Shown here: positions 9,324 through 17,950 of the stretch, piece by piece
Numbering within the stretch: the first letter of the stretch is position 1
Layout of the letters: every line of letters begins with the position of its first letter
Program-made: the position numbers and the translations under genes
Notes under the pieces: generated by a model
Told to the model about the DNA's origin: nothing
The model's input: the letters and a program-made list of their open reading frames with translations, nothing else
The model's database searches: none
Assembly (NCBI GenBank): GCA_963749415.1
Contig: CAVVMG010000001.1
Coordinates: 1,116,001 to 1,180,000, forward strand
Reading direction: 5' to 3'
Length of the DNA: 64,000 nt
DNA from: JALYNX01 sp963749415
Lineage (GTDB): Bacteria > Actinomycetota > Acidimicrobiia > Spongiisociales > ZC4RG35

Positions 9324-11042
9324 GTGAATGGCACGGTGACCCTCGCCGGCGACCGCTGGTCGGTGGGCCCGCGCCGGTTCTCCGATCCGATCCAGGTCAT
9401 CAGTGCGAGCGGGATCGACGAGGTGGCGGGCACCCTGCGGGCGGCCGAGGCTGCCGCCGTCGGGGGCGCCTGGGTGGTCGGCTTCGTCTCGTACCAGGCG
9501 GCACCAGCCTTCGGTGCGAAGCTGTCGGTTCCGGAGCGCCACCGCGCTCCTGATCTCCCCCTTGCCTGGTTCGGTGTGTACGAGCGAGAGATCGCGCCGA
9601 TGTCCGATGCGCCCCGGTCGTTCCAATTGGGTGGATGGGAGCCAGCCTTGACCGCAGCCGAGCATGCCGGTCTGGTCGCTCGGATCCGGGAGGCGATTGC
9701 CTCCGGAGACAGCTATCAGGTGAATCTCACGTTCCCGATGTGGGCCCACCTCACGGGTGACCCGGGCGGCTTGTTCGCAGCGATGATCGCCGCCCAACCC
9801 GACAGTCATGGGGCGTGGCTGAACCTCGGTGAGTCACAAATCCTCTCGGTCTCCCCCGAGCTCTTCTTCACTCGAGCCGGACGACAGGTGACTGCCCGGC
9901 CGATGAAGGGCACCGCACCGAGGGGGCGCTCCAGCATCGAGGACCTGGCGCGTGCCGATGAGTTGCGCATCTCGGAGAAGGAGCGGGCCGGGAACATGAT
10001 GATCGTCGACATGCTGCGCAACGATCTCGGACGGGTGGCCGAGGTCGGCTCCGTCAAGGTCCCATCCCTGTTCGAGGTGGAGCGCCATCCCACCGTGTGG
10101 CAGATGACCTCAACGGTCACCGCCCGCCTCCTCGAGGGTGTGGGCCTGGAAGCCCTGTTCGCTGCGATGTTCCCCTCGGGATCGGTCACGGGGGCGCCAA
10201 AGGTGTCGACCATGGGCCTGATCGCCGATCTCGAGCCGGACGCTCGTGGACCCTATTGCGGGGCGATCGGATATCTGGAGCCGGGCGGGAGCTCGTCCGA
10301 GTTCTCAGTTGCGATCCGGACCGGTGTGGTCCGTGACGGATTGTTCGGCTACCACGTTGGAGGTGGCATCACCTACGACTCCGAACCGGCCGTCGAATAC
10401 GAGGAATGCCTCTGGAAGGCGCTGGTCGTCACTCAGAGCAAGGAGGTTCCCTCCCTGCTGGAGACCATGGGTTACGACCCTGAGGCCGGGATCTCCATGC
10501 TGGACAGGCACATTGCCCGACTGGCGGCTTCCGCCGCCTACTGGGGGATATCGTTCGATCCCGCTTCCATAGGCGATGCCCTTTCCGCGGTCGGGGGATC
10601 GGGTCCTCTCAAAGTGAGGCTCATACTTTCCGCGTCGGGCGAGATTGAGGTGGGAATCGAGCCGATGCCGGTGTGGGACGAGCCTGTGGGGCTCAGGATC
10701 TGGGAGGGTCGTGTCGACCAGGGCGAGCCGCGCTGGGCTCACAAGATCGCCGATCGATCTCGCTACCCGACGCCCCAAGACGAGGGGGTGGAGATGGTGA
10801 TGGTCAACCTCGATGGCGAGGTCACCGAAACCGAGCGCTCCAACCTCATGTTGCGCATCGACGGAAACTGGCTCACCCCGGCTCTCGTTTCTGGCTGCCT
10901 ACCCGGGGTCTATCGCGAGCGCCTGCTCGAAAATGGGGAGGTCGAGGAGGCGTCATTGGACCTCGATGACCTGCACGGGGCGGAGGAGATTGCGGTGACC
11001 AACGCGGTGCGCGGATGGAGGAAGGCAGTCCTCATCGAATAA
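9324..11042 (+). CDS. pabB: bifunctional aminodeoxychorismate synthase component I / class IV aminotransferase-like lyase
   Basis: A 572-residue fusion. Residues about 1-375 are the chorismate-binding PabB/TrpE domain: SGDSYQVNLTFPM, the MKGTAPRG and SEKERAGNMMIVDMLRNDLGR segments, FPSGSVTGAPKV and YCGAIGYL. The last ~190 residues are a class IV PLP-fold domain (PabC-like), with MLDRHIARLAASA, an HKIADRSRY lysine candidate, and ETERSNLMLRIDG. Together these would turn chorismate and ammonia into 4-amino-4-deoxychorismate and then p-aminobenzoate for folate; a glutamine amidotransferase partner is not in the window. The GTG start lies 7 nt after a TAACGT element, suggesting a leaderless transcript. 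No break between domains is seen. Confidence 0.9.
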   Translation: MNGTVTLAGDRWSVGPRRFSDPIQVISASGIDEVAGTLRAAEAAAVGGAWVVGFVSYQAAPAFGAKLSVPERHRAPDLPLAWFGVYEREIAPMSDAPRSFQLGGWEPALTAAEHAGLVARIREAIASGDSYQVNLTFPMWAHLTGDPGGLFAAMIAAQPDSHGAWLNLGESQILSVSPELFFTRAGRQVTARPMKGTAPRGRSSIEDLARADELRISEKERAGNMMIVDMLRNDLGRVAEVGSVKVPSLFEVERHPTVWQMTSTVTARLLEGVGLEALFAAMFPSGSVTGAPKVSTMGLIADLEPDARGPYCGAIGYLEPGGSSSEFSVAIRTGVVRDGLFGYHVGGGITYDSEPAVEYEECLWKALVVTQSKEVPSLLETMGYDPEAGISMLDRHIARLAASAAYWGISFDPASIGDALSAVGGSGPLKVRLILSASGEIEVGIEPMPVWDEPVGLRIWEGRVDQGEPRWAHKIADRSRYPTPQDEGVEMVMVNLDGEVTETERSNLMLRIDGNWLTPALVSGCLPGVYRERLLENGEVEEASLDLDDLHGAEEIAVTNAVRGWRKAVLIE

Positions 11043-11080
11043 GTTGGCGGGGCACACCCAGGTCCAGGAGCCAAACGTTC

Positions 11081-11800
11081 ATGCCCACTCCCCACATCGC
11101 CGCCGAAAGAGGGGACTTCGCACCCTCGATCCTCCTCCCCGGCGACCCGCTTCGCGCCAAGCACATCGCGGAGAACTTCCTGGACGGGGCGCACGAGGTG
11201 AATGCGGTGCGCAACATGCTGGGGTACACCGGCACCTACCAGGGCCTCGACGTGTCGGTGATGGGCACCGGGATGGGCATCCCCTCGGCTTCGATCTATG
11301 CCTCGGAACTGATCACTGAATTTGGAGTCGAGCGCCTGATCAGGGTTGGGTCCTGCGGCGGCCTGCTCCCTTCGGTGAAGATCCGGGATGTGATCCTCGC
11401 CATCGGCGCCTGTACCGACTCGGGGACCAACCGGGCGCGATATGCCGGGCTCGATTTCGCAGCAACCGCAGACTTCGACCTTCTTCGAGCGGCTGCCGAC
11501 GCCGCCGCGGCGCGGGGCGCCGAGGTCAAGGTGGGCAATGTGCACTCAGCTGATTCCTTTTACAACCCCAATCCGGATGTGTTCGACGTCATGGTGTCGA
11601 TGGGAGTGCTCGCGGTTGAGATGGAGGCGGCCGGCCTGTACGGCGTTGCAGCCGAGCGGGGTGCCCGGGCCCTGACCATCGCCACCGTGTCCGACCACAT
11701 CAAGACAGGGGAGTCGACCACCGCGCAGGAGCGGCAAGACACTTTCGACGAGATGGTCGAAATCGCCCTCGACGCCTTGGTTCGCGACTCGGCCCGATAA
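11081..11800 (+). CDS. deoD: purine nucleoside phosphorylase, DeoD type
   Basis: A 239-residue hexameric-type nucleoside phosphorylase that splits purine (deoxy)nucleosides with phosphate. Seen motifs are the phosphate-binding LLPGDPLRAK (residues about 19-28), MGTGMGIPSASIYASEL, RVGSCGG, SADSFY, and the MEAAGLYG loop that contacts ribose. SDHIKTGE holds the catalytic Asp of the DeoD group. The ATG at 11081 has AGGAG upstream; an earlier in-frame ATG at 11015 falls inside pabB and would add sequence unlike the family. A weak hairpin with a T-rich tail follows the stop. Confidence 0.92.
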   Translation: MPTPHIAAERGDFAPSILLPGDPLRAKHIAENFLDGAHEVNAVRNMLGYTGTYQGLDVSVMGTGMGIPSASIYASELITEFGVERLIRVGSCGGLLPSVKIRDVILAIGACTDSGTNRARYAGLDFAATADFDLLRAAADAAAARGAEVKVGNVHSADSFYNPNPDVFDVMVSMGVLAVEMEAAGLYGVAAERGARALTIATVSDHIKTGESTTAQERQDTFDEMVEIALDALVRDSAR

Positions 11801-11801
11801 G

Positions 11802-11830
11802 GCGTATCTCGCCGAGATGCTTTATCTTCT
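11802..11830 (+). terminator. probable intrinsic terminator after deoD
   Basis: ATCTC and GAGAT flank a three-base loop directly after the deoD stop, and are followed by the T-rich stretch TTTATCTTCT. The stem is short, so termination is probably weak. Confidence 0.45.
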
Positions 11831-11887
11831 CTAAACCTCGGGTAAGCGAGATTCCGCGAGTTTGGTCACATTTACGGAGATGAAACA

Positions 11888-13060
11888 GTGAAGAGAGTTT
11901 CCCATGCGCTTGTCGTGGCCGCTTTGACGGTCACCGCGCTCGCCGCTCCGGCGGCCGCCCAAGAGACGCCGCCTTCGATCCCGACACCGACCACTGTGTC
12001 GATCACCTCACCCTTCGTCGGCGTCGCGGTGAAGCCTGGCGACAGCGCCACCTTCGATGTGACGGTGGCCGCACCGCCCGGTGACCGTGTCGGGCTTGCC
12101 ATCGAGGGCTTGCCCGAAGGTTGGGAAGGCGAGCTCAGAGGTGGTGGTTTCGTCGTCGATTCGGTTCAGGTCGATGCCACCGGGCAGGTGGCTCTCCAGC
12201 TCCAAGTCGATGTCCCCGCAGACGCCGCCGAGGGCGACTACCCGATCTCTGTTGCCGCCACCGGCGGTTCGGGCAACGACCAGTTGAGTCTGGGGATCAG
12301 GGTCGCCGCCACGGTGGGCGGCAGCGTCTCGATGAGCACCGAATTCCCGGCGCTGGAAGGCCCGGCCGACTCCACCTTCAGCTTCGACCTCTCATTGGTG
12401 AACAACACCCCGTCCGAGGTCCAGTTCGGCCTCTCCGCATCCGGCCCCGAGGGCTGGCTGACCGAGATCAGGCCGTCGGGTGAGGCTCAGGCCTCGACCG
12501 TGACCGTGGCCGCGGGCGAGACTGCGACGGTCACAGTGTCCGTCGACCCGGCGGACGCCGCTCCGGCGGGCGACTACGTGATAACAGCGAGAGCGGAGGG
12601 TGGCGGCCAGTCGGCCGAATCCGAGCTCGGAGTTCAGATCACTGGTTCATTTGCAGTCGACATCAACACGGTCAATGAGGCGCTGAACGTGACCGTGCGC
12701 GGCGAGGAGGCAACCGACCTCCCCCTGGTGGTGACCAACGCCGGCACCGCCCCCCTCGTGGGCGTGACCATGACCGCCACCCCGCCGCAGGGTTGGGATG
12801 TCGCCTTCGATCAGGAAGTGCTGGAGGGCCTGGAGCCGGGTCAGTCGGCCCAGGTCACCGCAACCATCACCCCATCTGGTGATGCCATCAACGGCGATTA
12901 CGTGATCACATTCAGTGCTGGTGTTGCCGAGGCGACGGACCAGGTGGACGTGCGGGCAACCGTGGAGACCTCGGCTATCTGGGGCCTGGTCGGGATCGCG
13001 GTGATCGTCGTCGCGCTTGTCGGGCTCACCATGGTGTTCCGCCGTTACGGCCGGAGGTGA
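11888..13060 (+). CDS. NEW3-domain secreted protein with C-terminal membrane anchor
   Basis: A 390-residue protein with a signal peptide (cleaved near AAAQE), two or three Ig-like modules, and a C-terminal helix (about residues 363-384) ending in RRYGRR. The modules carry the NEW3/CARDB-like pattern: a Gly-Pro-x-GW stretch (LPEGWEGEL, PEGWLTEI, PQGWDVAF) and a terminal GDYVIT strand, seen twice. The protein is thus an extracellular, membrane-anchored array of beta-sandwiches. Its stop overlaps the GTG of the ABC ATPase gene, and a permease follows, so it likely works with that transporter, perhaps as an extracytoplasmic adaptor. The function of such triads is not established. Confidence 0.8.
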   Translation: MKRVSHALVVAALTVTALAAPAAAQETPPSIPTPTTVSITSPFVGVAVKPGDSATFDVTVAAPPGDRVGLAIEGLPEGWEGELRGGGFVVDSVQVDATGQVALQLQVDVPADAAEGDYPISVAATGGSGNDQLSLGIRVAATVGGSVSMSTEFPALEGPADSTFSFDLSLVNNTPSEVQFGLSASGPEGWLTEIRPSGEAQASTVTVAAGETATVTVSVDPADAAPAGDYVITARAEGGGQSAESELGVQITGSFAVDINTVNEALNVTVRGEEATDLPLVVTNAGTAPLVGVTMTATPPQGWDVAFDQEVLEGLEPGQSAQVTATITPSGDAINGDYVITFSAGVAEATDQVDVRATVETSAIWGLVGIAVIVVALVGLTMVFRRYGRR

Positions 13061-14034
13061 CCTTGGAGGAAAGAGTCATCGAGGTCGAGGGCCTGGTCAA
13101 GCACTATGGCGACCGGGTCGCGGTCGACGGGATCGACTTCACTCTGTCGCACGGGGAGATCTATGGCGTGCTCGGCCCCAACGGGGCGGGGAAAACGACG
13201 ACGATCCTGATGCTCCTCGGCCTCACCGAGCCGACCGCGGGGACGATCCGGGTCTGCGGTCTGGACCCGGCATACGACGCCATCGGGGTCAAGCGTCGTG
13301 TCGGCTATCTGCCGGACTCTGTCGGCTTCTATGACGACCTGACCGGCAGGCAGAATCTTCGCTATACGGCGAGACTCAACGAGCTCGAGCCCGAGGAGGC
13401 GGAAGAGCGGATCACGCAACTGCTGATCGACGTCGGCCTCGATTACGCCGGCGACTACGAGGTGGGGACCTATTCCCGGGGTATGCGCCAGCGACTGGGT
13501 GTCGCCGACACCCTGGTCAAAGACCCCGACGTGGTGATCCTCGACGAGCCGACCACCGCCATCGACCCCGAGGGCGTAGTCGAGATCCTGGCTCTGATCT
13601 CCCGTCTCGCCCACACCGATGGCCGGGCAGTGCTCATATCCAGCCACCTGTTGAATCAGGTGCAGCAGGTCTGCGACCGGGTCGGGATCTTCGTCGAAGG
13701 CAGGATCGTGGCACAGGGGACTCCCGACGAGCTCGCCGCCTCGCTGTCCGACGGGGGCTCGGTATACGAGTTCGTGGTCGAGGCCACCGAGGAACAGATC
13801 AGGCAGGCGGTCCGAGCTGGATTCCCTCAGGCCGGTGAGGACGCGATCGGAATCACCGAGACCGGGCCGTCGAGGTGGCGGGTCGCCTTGCCCGAGCGAG
13901 ACATCTCCGGGGTGGTCCGAGCCTTGGTGGAGGCCGACCTCGAGGTGAAGCAAGTCCGCGACCTTGGGTCGAATCTCGACGAGATCTACCGCCGCTATTT
14001 CCGTGAGCACGAGCAGGAGGCGGTGAGCGCTTGA
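13057..14034 (+). CDS. ABC transporter ATP-binding protein
   Basis: A 325-residue ATPase: Walker A GPNGAGKTTT (about residues 40-49), Q-loop LPDSVGF, signature YSRGMRQR (a variant of LSGGQ), Walker B VVILDEPTTAID, and H-loop SSHLLNQVQQ. A C-terminal domain of about 90 residues follows. The GTG start overlaps the stop of the NEW3 gene (GTGA), and the TTG of the permease overlaps this stop. The layout resembles NosF/GldA-type ATPases that work with a single membrane subunit. Confidence 0.9.
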   Translation: MTLEERVIEVEGLVKHYGDRVAVDGIDFTLSHGEIYGVLGPNGAGKTTTILMLLGLTEPTAGTIRVCGLDPAYDAIGVKRRVGYLPDSVGFYDDLTGRQNLRYTARLNELEPEEAEERITQLLIDVGLDYAGDYEVGTYSRGMRQRLGVADTLVKDPDVVILDEPTTAIDPEGVVEILALISRLAHTDGRAVLISSHLLNQVQQVCDRVGIFVEGRIVAQGTPDELAASLSDGGSVYEFVVEATEEQIRQAVRAGFPQAGEDAIGITETGPSRWRVALPERDISGVVRALVEADLEVKQVRDLGSNLDEIYRRYFREHEQEAVSA

Positions 14035-15020
14035 CCGCGGTAGCCGCTCCGGCGGAGACCACCTGGTCTCGACAGCGGCCTGGTTGGGTCGAGGTGGCCC
14101 GAAAGGAGTTCACCGACCACCTGTTGTCGGTCCGGTTCTTCATCTTGCTCTTCATCCTCGGCCTGGTCGCCGTGGGCACCGTCTACGGCGCGGCCACGGC
14201 GCTGCGCGAGGTGGCGCAGGACGCCTCCGAGGCTCCGATCAGCGTGTTCATGAGGCTGTTCACAGTGAACACCGACCCGATCCCGTTCTCGTTCCTGACG
14301 ATCCTCGGGTTCTTGCTCCCGGTGTTCGGAATCGCCTACGGGTTCGACGCCATCAGTGGGGAACGGTCACGGGGCACCCTGCCCCGGCTGGTTTCCCAGC
14401 CCATCCACCGCGACGACGTGATCAATGGCAAGTTCGTCGCCGGGCTGGCGGTCATCGGGCTCACCCTCACCGTGGTCACGCTGATCGTGGCCGGGGTCGG
14501 GATCTTCGCACTGGGGGTGGTGCCTGAGGTCAGCGACATCTTCCGGCTCATCACCTGGCTTCTGGCGTCCTTCGTCTACGTGGCGGTGTGGCTGGCGCTG
14601 TCGATGCTGTGTTCGGTGGTCTTTCGCAACGCCGCGACCTCGGCGATTGTCACCATCGGAATCTGGCTCGCCCTGTCCTTCTTCGGGTATCTCCTCTTCG
14701 GCCTGCTCGCCGACATCATCAACCCCGTGGACCCCTCTGACCCCATCAGCGAGATCAACAATGTGCGCATCGAGACCAATGTGTCGCGGCTCTCGCCAGT
14801 AGTCCTCTACAACGAGGCCTCCACCGCTCTCCTCCAGCCGGAGGTTCGAACACTGGGGTTGGTGACCATGGTCCAGCTCGATCGGGCGGTCGCGGCCGAG
14901 CTCTCCTTCCCCCAGAGCCTGCTCCTGGTCTGGCCGCAGCTGGTGGCGATGGTCGCGATGACCGTGGTGTTGTTCGCTATCGCCTACGTCAAGTTCATGC
15001 GTCAGGAGGTGAGGGCCTGA
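14031..15020 (+). CDS. ABC-2 type transporter permease (NosY-like)
   Basis: A 329-residue membrane protein with about six helices. Typical of the ABC-2/NosY group are WVEVARKEFTDHLLSVRF at the start, the large loop after helix 1, and GERSRGTLPRLVSQPIHRDDVINGK after helix 2. The TTG start overlaps the ATPase stop (TTGA). It closes a three-gene operon with the NEW3 protein and ATPase. Substrate unknown. Confidence 0.87.
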   Translation: MTAVAAPAETTWSRQRPGWVEVARKEFTDHLLSVRFFILLFILGLVAVGTVYGAATALREVAQDASEAPISVFMRLFTVNTDPIPFSFLTILGFLLPVFGIAYGFDAISGERSRGTLPRLVSQPIHRDDVINGKFVAGLAVIGLTLTVVTLIVAGVGIFALGVVPEVSDIFRLITWLLASFVYVAVWLALSMLCSVVFRNAATSAIVTIGIWLALSFFGYLLFGLLADIINPVDPSDPISEINNVRIETNVSRLSPVVLYNEASTALLQPEVRTLGLVTMVQLDRAVAAELSFPQSLLLVWPQLVAMVAMTVVLFAIAYVKFMRQEVRA

Positions 15021-15026
15021 GGGCCC

Positions 15027-15320
15027 TCACCCCAGCCGGTACTGGACCCGGGTCATCGACTCCAGGATCGGTGTGATTCGCTCGGCGACCATCGCCATGT
15101 GCGCAGGGTGCGCCAGATAGGTCCTCCAGTCCTCCACTGAGTCGAAATCGGCGACCAGGGCGATCTCCGGGTTGCCCTCCATGATCCCGAGGTCTCGCCC
15201 GAACTCGTAGCGCCGAATGAGATCTATCTCCCCGGGCATGGTGGCCAGGCCGTCGAGCGCCGACTGGATCTGCGCCTCACTGGTTCCTTCCTTGAAGCGG
15301 AGCAGCACGGTGTGTCTCAT
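15027..15320 (-). CDS. Dabb (stress-responsive alpha/beta-barrel) protein
   Basis: A 97-residue dimeric ferredoxin-like barrel protein. MRHTVLLRFKEG at the start, the FGRDLG strand and the LAHPAHMAMVAERI helix fit the Dabb family; the His in HPAH is the typical position. The family contains stress proteins and small cyclases, so the role here is open. I chose the ATG at 15320, preceded by GGTGAG; a GTG four codons upstream is possible. Convergent with the ABC permease (6 nt apart). Confidence 0.82.
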   Translation of the reverse strand: MRHTVLLRFKEGTSEAQIQSALDGLATMPGEIDLIRRYEFGRDLGIMEGNPEIALVADFDSVEDWRTYLAHPAHMAMVAERITPILESMTRVQYRLG

Positions 15321-15391
15321 CGGGCTCACCACCAGAAGTCAACCAGACACGTGAACCGGGCGTCTACCCACCGCATATCGTTGCACCGCTC

Positions 15392-16075
15392 ATGTCTGTG
15401 GACCGTGCCTTGGCGCGTCGTGCCTTCATCGACGCAGTTCCGCTGTTCATCCCGGCCATCCCGTTCGCCTTGGTGCTGGGGCTGGCGATAACGGAGACCG
15501 GGATGAACCCGGTGGTGGGATGGTCGAGCTCTCCGATCATCTTCGGCGGCGCGGGGCAGCTCACCCTCATCTCCTTGCTCGGTAGCGGCGCAGCGGCGGT
15601 AGCAGCCATCACCGCCGGGCTCGTTGTTAACGCCCGACATCTCATGTATTCGGCGGCCCTGGCGCCGGTGTTCCAGCCCCAACCCCGCTGGTTCCGCTGG
15701 TTCGGCCCCTATCTGCTGATCGACCAGCTCTTCGCTTTGTCGACGTTCCGCTCCAGCGACAGCCCTGAGGACTTCCGGACCTATTACCTGGTGGCGGGAA
15801 TGACCTTTTGGGTCACCTGGCTGGCGACCACGGCGCTCGGGCTGCTTCTGGGGCCGGTCGTTCCCGAGGCCTGGCAACTGGAGTTCGCCGTCCCCATCCT
15901 GTTCATCGGCCTCCTCGTCCTCGGCATCGACAACCGGCCCAAGGTGGTGGCGGCCGTGGTCGGGGCCGGAGTGACCTGGCTCGCCGCCGGGGTGCCCAAT
16001 CGCGGCGGGCTCCTGATCGGATCCCTCGCTGGGATCCTGGCAGGGACGGTGGCAGCGAGGCTGAGTCGTGAGTGA
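15392..16075 (+). CDS. azlC: AzlC family branched-chain amino acid exporter, large subunit
   Basis: A 227-residue membrane protein with the AzlC/YgaZ layout: FIDAVPLFIPAIPFALVLG at the start, a GGAGQLTLISLLGSGAA re-entrant-like segment, and the conserved NARHLMYSAAL motif after helix 3. With the small AzlD subunit, whose gene overlaps by 8 nt, it should export branched-chain amino acids or analogues. TATCGT ten bases before the ATG could be the -10 element. Confidence 0.88.
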   Translation: MSVDRALARRAFIDAVPLFIPAIPFALVLGLAITETGMNPVVGWSSSPIIFGGAGQLTLISLLGSGAAAVAAITAGLVVNARHLMYSAALAPVFQPQPRWFRWFGPYLLIDQLFALSTFRSSDSPEDFRTYYLVAGMTFWVTWLATTALGLLLGPVVPEAWQLEFAVPILFIGLLVLGIDNRPKVVAAVVGAGVTWLAAGVPNRGGLLIGSLAGILAGTVAARLSRE

Positions 16076-16376
16076 CCTCGCAGCCATCGTCGTCGTCGGA
16101 ATCGGGACCTACATCAGCCGGGCGCTGTTCATCGTGGGCCTCTCCGGCCGGAAGATCCCCGCCGGCGTGCTGGTCGCCCTGCAGTTCGTAGCGCCGGCCG
16201 TTCTTGCCGCTCTCGTGGTCGCGCTGCTCACCGATTCCTCCGGACAGGTCGAGATCGGGCTAGCCGAGTGGTCAGGGCTCGTCGTCGGGGCGGTGGTGGC
16301 CTTCAAGACCCGGAGTCACGTCTGGACCCTGGTGGCGGGGATGTCGGCCTTCTGGCTGGTGGACCTGCTGGCCTGA
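16068..16376 (+). CDS. azlD: AzlD family exporter, small subunit
   Basis: A 102-residue protein with four predicted helices and the family's GIGTYISRALFI start, the FVAPAVLAALV segment and a short terminal helix. It overlaps azlC by 8 nt and is its partner in the two-component amino acid exporter. Confidence 0.87.
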   Translation: MSDLAAIVVVGIGTYISRALFIVGLSGRKIPAGVLVALQFVAPAVLAALVVALLTDSSGQVEIGLAEWSGLVVGAVVAFKTRSHVWTLVAGMSAFWLVDLLA

Positions 16377-16410
16377 CCGCGAATCATCGACCCTGATTCC
16401 GGGGGCAGGG

Positions 16411-16464
16411 CGTAACCCCGCGTTGTTACGTTGGGTCGAACGATGGATGTCGACGGGCGACATC
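16411..16464 (+). repeat. two inverted repeats in the purine permease leader
   Basis: Between azlD and the permease gene are two perfect short inverted repeats: CGTAAC/GTTACG (16411-16416 and 16425-16430) and GATGTCG/CGACATC (16446-16452 and 16458-16464, five-base loop). The second ends about 12 nt before the GGGAGGAG ribosome site. They could be an operator and a leader hairpin controlling the permease; this is inference from position only. I do not see a purine riboswitch core. Confidence 0.4.
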
Positions 16465-16482
16465 CTGCAATTGGGAGGAGAC

Positions 16483-17865
16483 ATGACCGACACGGTCGAT
16501 CAAAAGCAGTCGAGCTCGGGCGGATCCGGTCTCGATTCCTTCTTCAAGCTCACCGAGCGGGGAACGTCGGTTAGCACCGAGGTTCGCGCCGGATTCACCA
16601 CGTTCCTGGTGATGGCCTACATCATCTTCGTCAACCCCAGCATCCTCAACTCCGACTTCGGCTTCGGCGATGCGGCAGCTGTGGCCGCGGCAACCGCATT
16701 GGTAGCCGGCCTGCTCTGCATCCTGATGGGGGTGGTGGCAAACGTCCCGATCGCGTTGGCGGCCGGCCTCGGGATCAACGGGGTGGTTGCGTTCGGTCTG
16801 GTCCTGGGTCAGGGGCTTACCCCCGCCGGGGCGATGGGGGTGATCGTGATCGAGGGCCTGGTAGTGCTCGCCCTGGTCTTGGTCGGCCTCCGAGAAGCGA
16901 TCATGAACGCGGTCCCGATGTCGTTGAAGCGGGCCATCGGAGTCGGAATCGGCCTCTTCATCCTCTTCATAGGGTTCGTCGACGGGGGCCTCATCGGGCA
17001 TGGTGACCCTGCGGGGCCGGTGCCCGTGGCGTTCATCTTCCCCAACACCATGGGAGCTTGGCTCACGCTGATCGGACTCCTGATCACACTTATTCTCTAT
17101 GTGCGCAAAGTGCGTGGAGCTCTGGTGATCAGCATCCTCCTGACGGCAATAGTGAGCCTGATCATCGGGTTCACCGTGGTGCCGGACACGTTCACCGCCA
17201 CACCCAGCTTCGCCACACTCGGCGACTTCGACCTGAGCAATGTCTTCGACCAACTCGGTCTGGTCGCCGCTTTGTTGACGATCTTCAGCCTGATGCTGAC
17301 GGACTTCTTCGACACCATGGGCACTGCGACTGCGATCGCGGAGCAAGCCGACCTCATCGACGAGGACGGGAAGGTCCCTGCGGTCGGCAGGTTGCTGTTC
17401 GTCGACTCACTGGGGGCCGCAGCTGGCGGCGCCGCCGGTGTCAGCTCGAACACGAGCTACATCGAGAGCTCTGCAGGGGTCGCCGAAGGAGGCCGCACCG
17501 GTCTCACCGCGATCGTCGTTGGATTGTTGTTCTTGGTGGCGATCTTCTTCACGCCGTTGGCTCCGTTGATACCGCTACAGGCGACGGCTCCCGTCCTCAT
17601 CCTGATCGGGTTTCTCATGGCGGGGCTGATCAAGGGGATCGACTTCGATGACATCGAAGAGGGCTTCCCGGCCCTGCTCACCATGATCCTGATGCCGTTG
17701 ACGTTCAGCATCACCGTCGGCATCGGTGCCGGGTTCGTGATGTTTGTCCTGATCAAGGTGATCAAAGGCAAGTTCCGCGAGGTCCACCCCTTGATGTGGG
17801 TGGTGGCGATCGCATTCCTGATCTACTTCGGGCAGGCGGTGCTGGGGCAGGCGATCTCAGCCTGA
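16483..17865 (+). CDS. NCS2 family purine permease (AzgA/PbuG type)
   Basis: A 460-residue permease with about 12-14 helices. Family motifs are EVRAGFTTFLVMAYIIFVNP near the start, PIALAAGLGINGVVAF, FFDTMGTATAIAEQADL, and SSNTSYIESSAGVAEGGRTG, which holds the substrate-site Glu. These mark the AzgA/YicO hypoxanthine-guanine-adenine uptake group. The ATG at 16483 has a strong GGGAGGAG site; an upstream in-frame ATG at 16423 lies in the leader. It ends with a strong terminator, so it is probably monocistronic. Confidence 0.92.
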   Translation: MTDTVDQKQSSSGGSGLDSFFKLTERGTSVSTEVRAGFTTFLVMAYIIFVNPSILNSDFGFGDAAAVAAATALVAGLLCILMGVVANVPIALAAGLGINGVVAFGLVLGQGLTPAGAMGVIVIEGLVVLALVLVGLREAIMNAVPMSLKRAIGVGIGLFILFIGFVDGGLIGHGDPAGPVPVAFIFPNTMGAWLTLIGLLITLILYVRKVRGALVISILLTAIVSLIIGFTVVPDTFTATPSFATLGDFDLSNVFDQLGLVAALLTIFSLMLTDFFDTMGTATAIAEQADLIDEDGKVPAVGRLLFVDSLGAAAGGAAGVSSNTSYIESSAGVAEGGRTGLTAIVVGLLFLVAIFFTPLAPLIPLQATAPVLILIGFLMAGLIKGIDFDDIEEGFPALLTMILMPLTFSITVGIGAGFVMFVLIKVIKGKFREVHPLMWVVAIAFLIYFGQAVLGQAISA

Positions 17866-17879
17866 ACGGGGCTAACGGG

Positions 17880-17906
17880 GAGGGCGGCGCCGATGGCGCC
17901 GCCCTC
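17880..17906 (+). terminator. strong intrinsic terminator-like hairpin
   Basis: A perfect 12-bp stem (GAGGGCGGCGCC pairing with its complement) with a three-base GAT loop starts 15 nt after the purine permease stop. The T-tail is poor (GTCGCGTTTC), as often in GC-rich genomes. Confidence 0.7.
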
Positions 17907-17950
17907 GTCGCGTTTCGGCGAATCTCGTGCGGTTAACTTCGGTGCCAGTC

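Noticed and set aside
13045..14010. Minus-strand frame antisense to the ABC ATPase
   Set aside because: No domain, composition of a shadow; the plus-strand ATPase is clear.
16377..16482. Purine riboswitch upstream of the purine permease
   Set aside because: Only simple inverted repeats are present; no conserved riboswitch core is seen.
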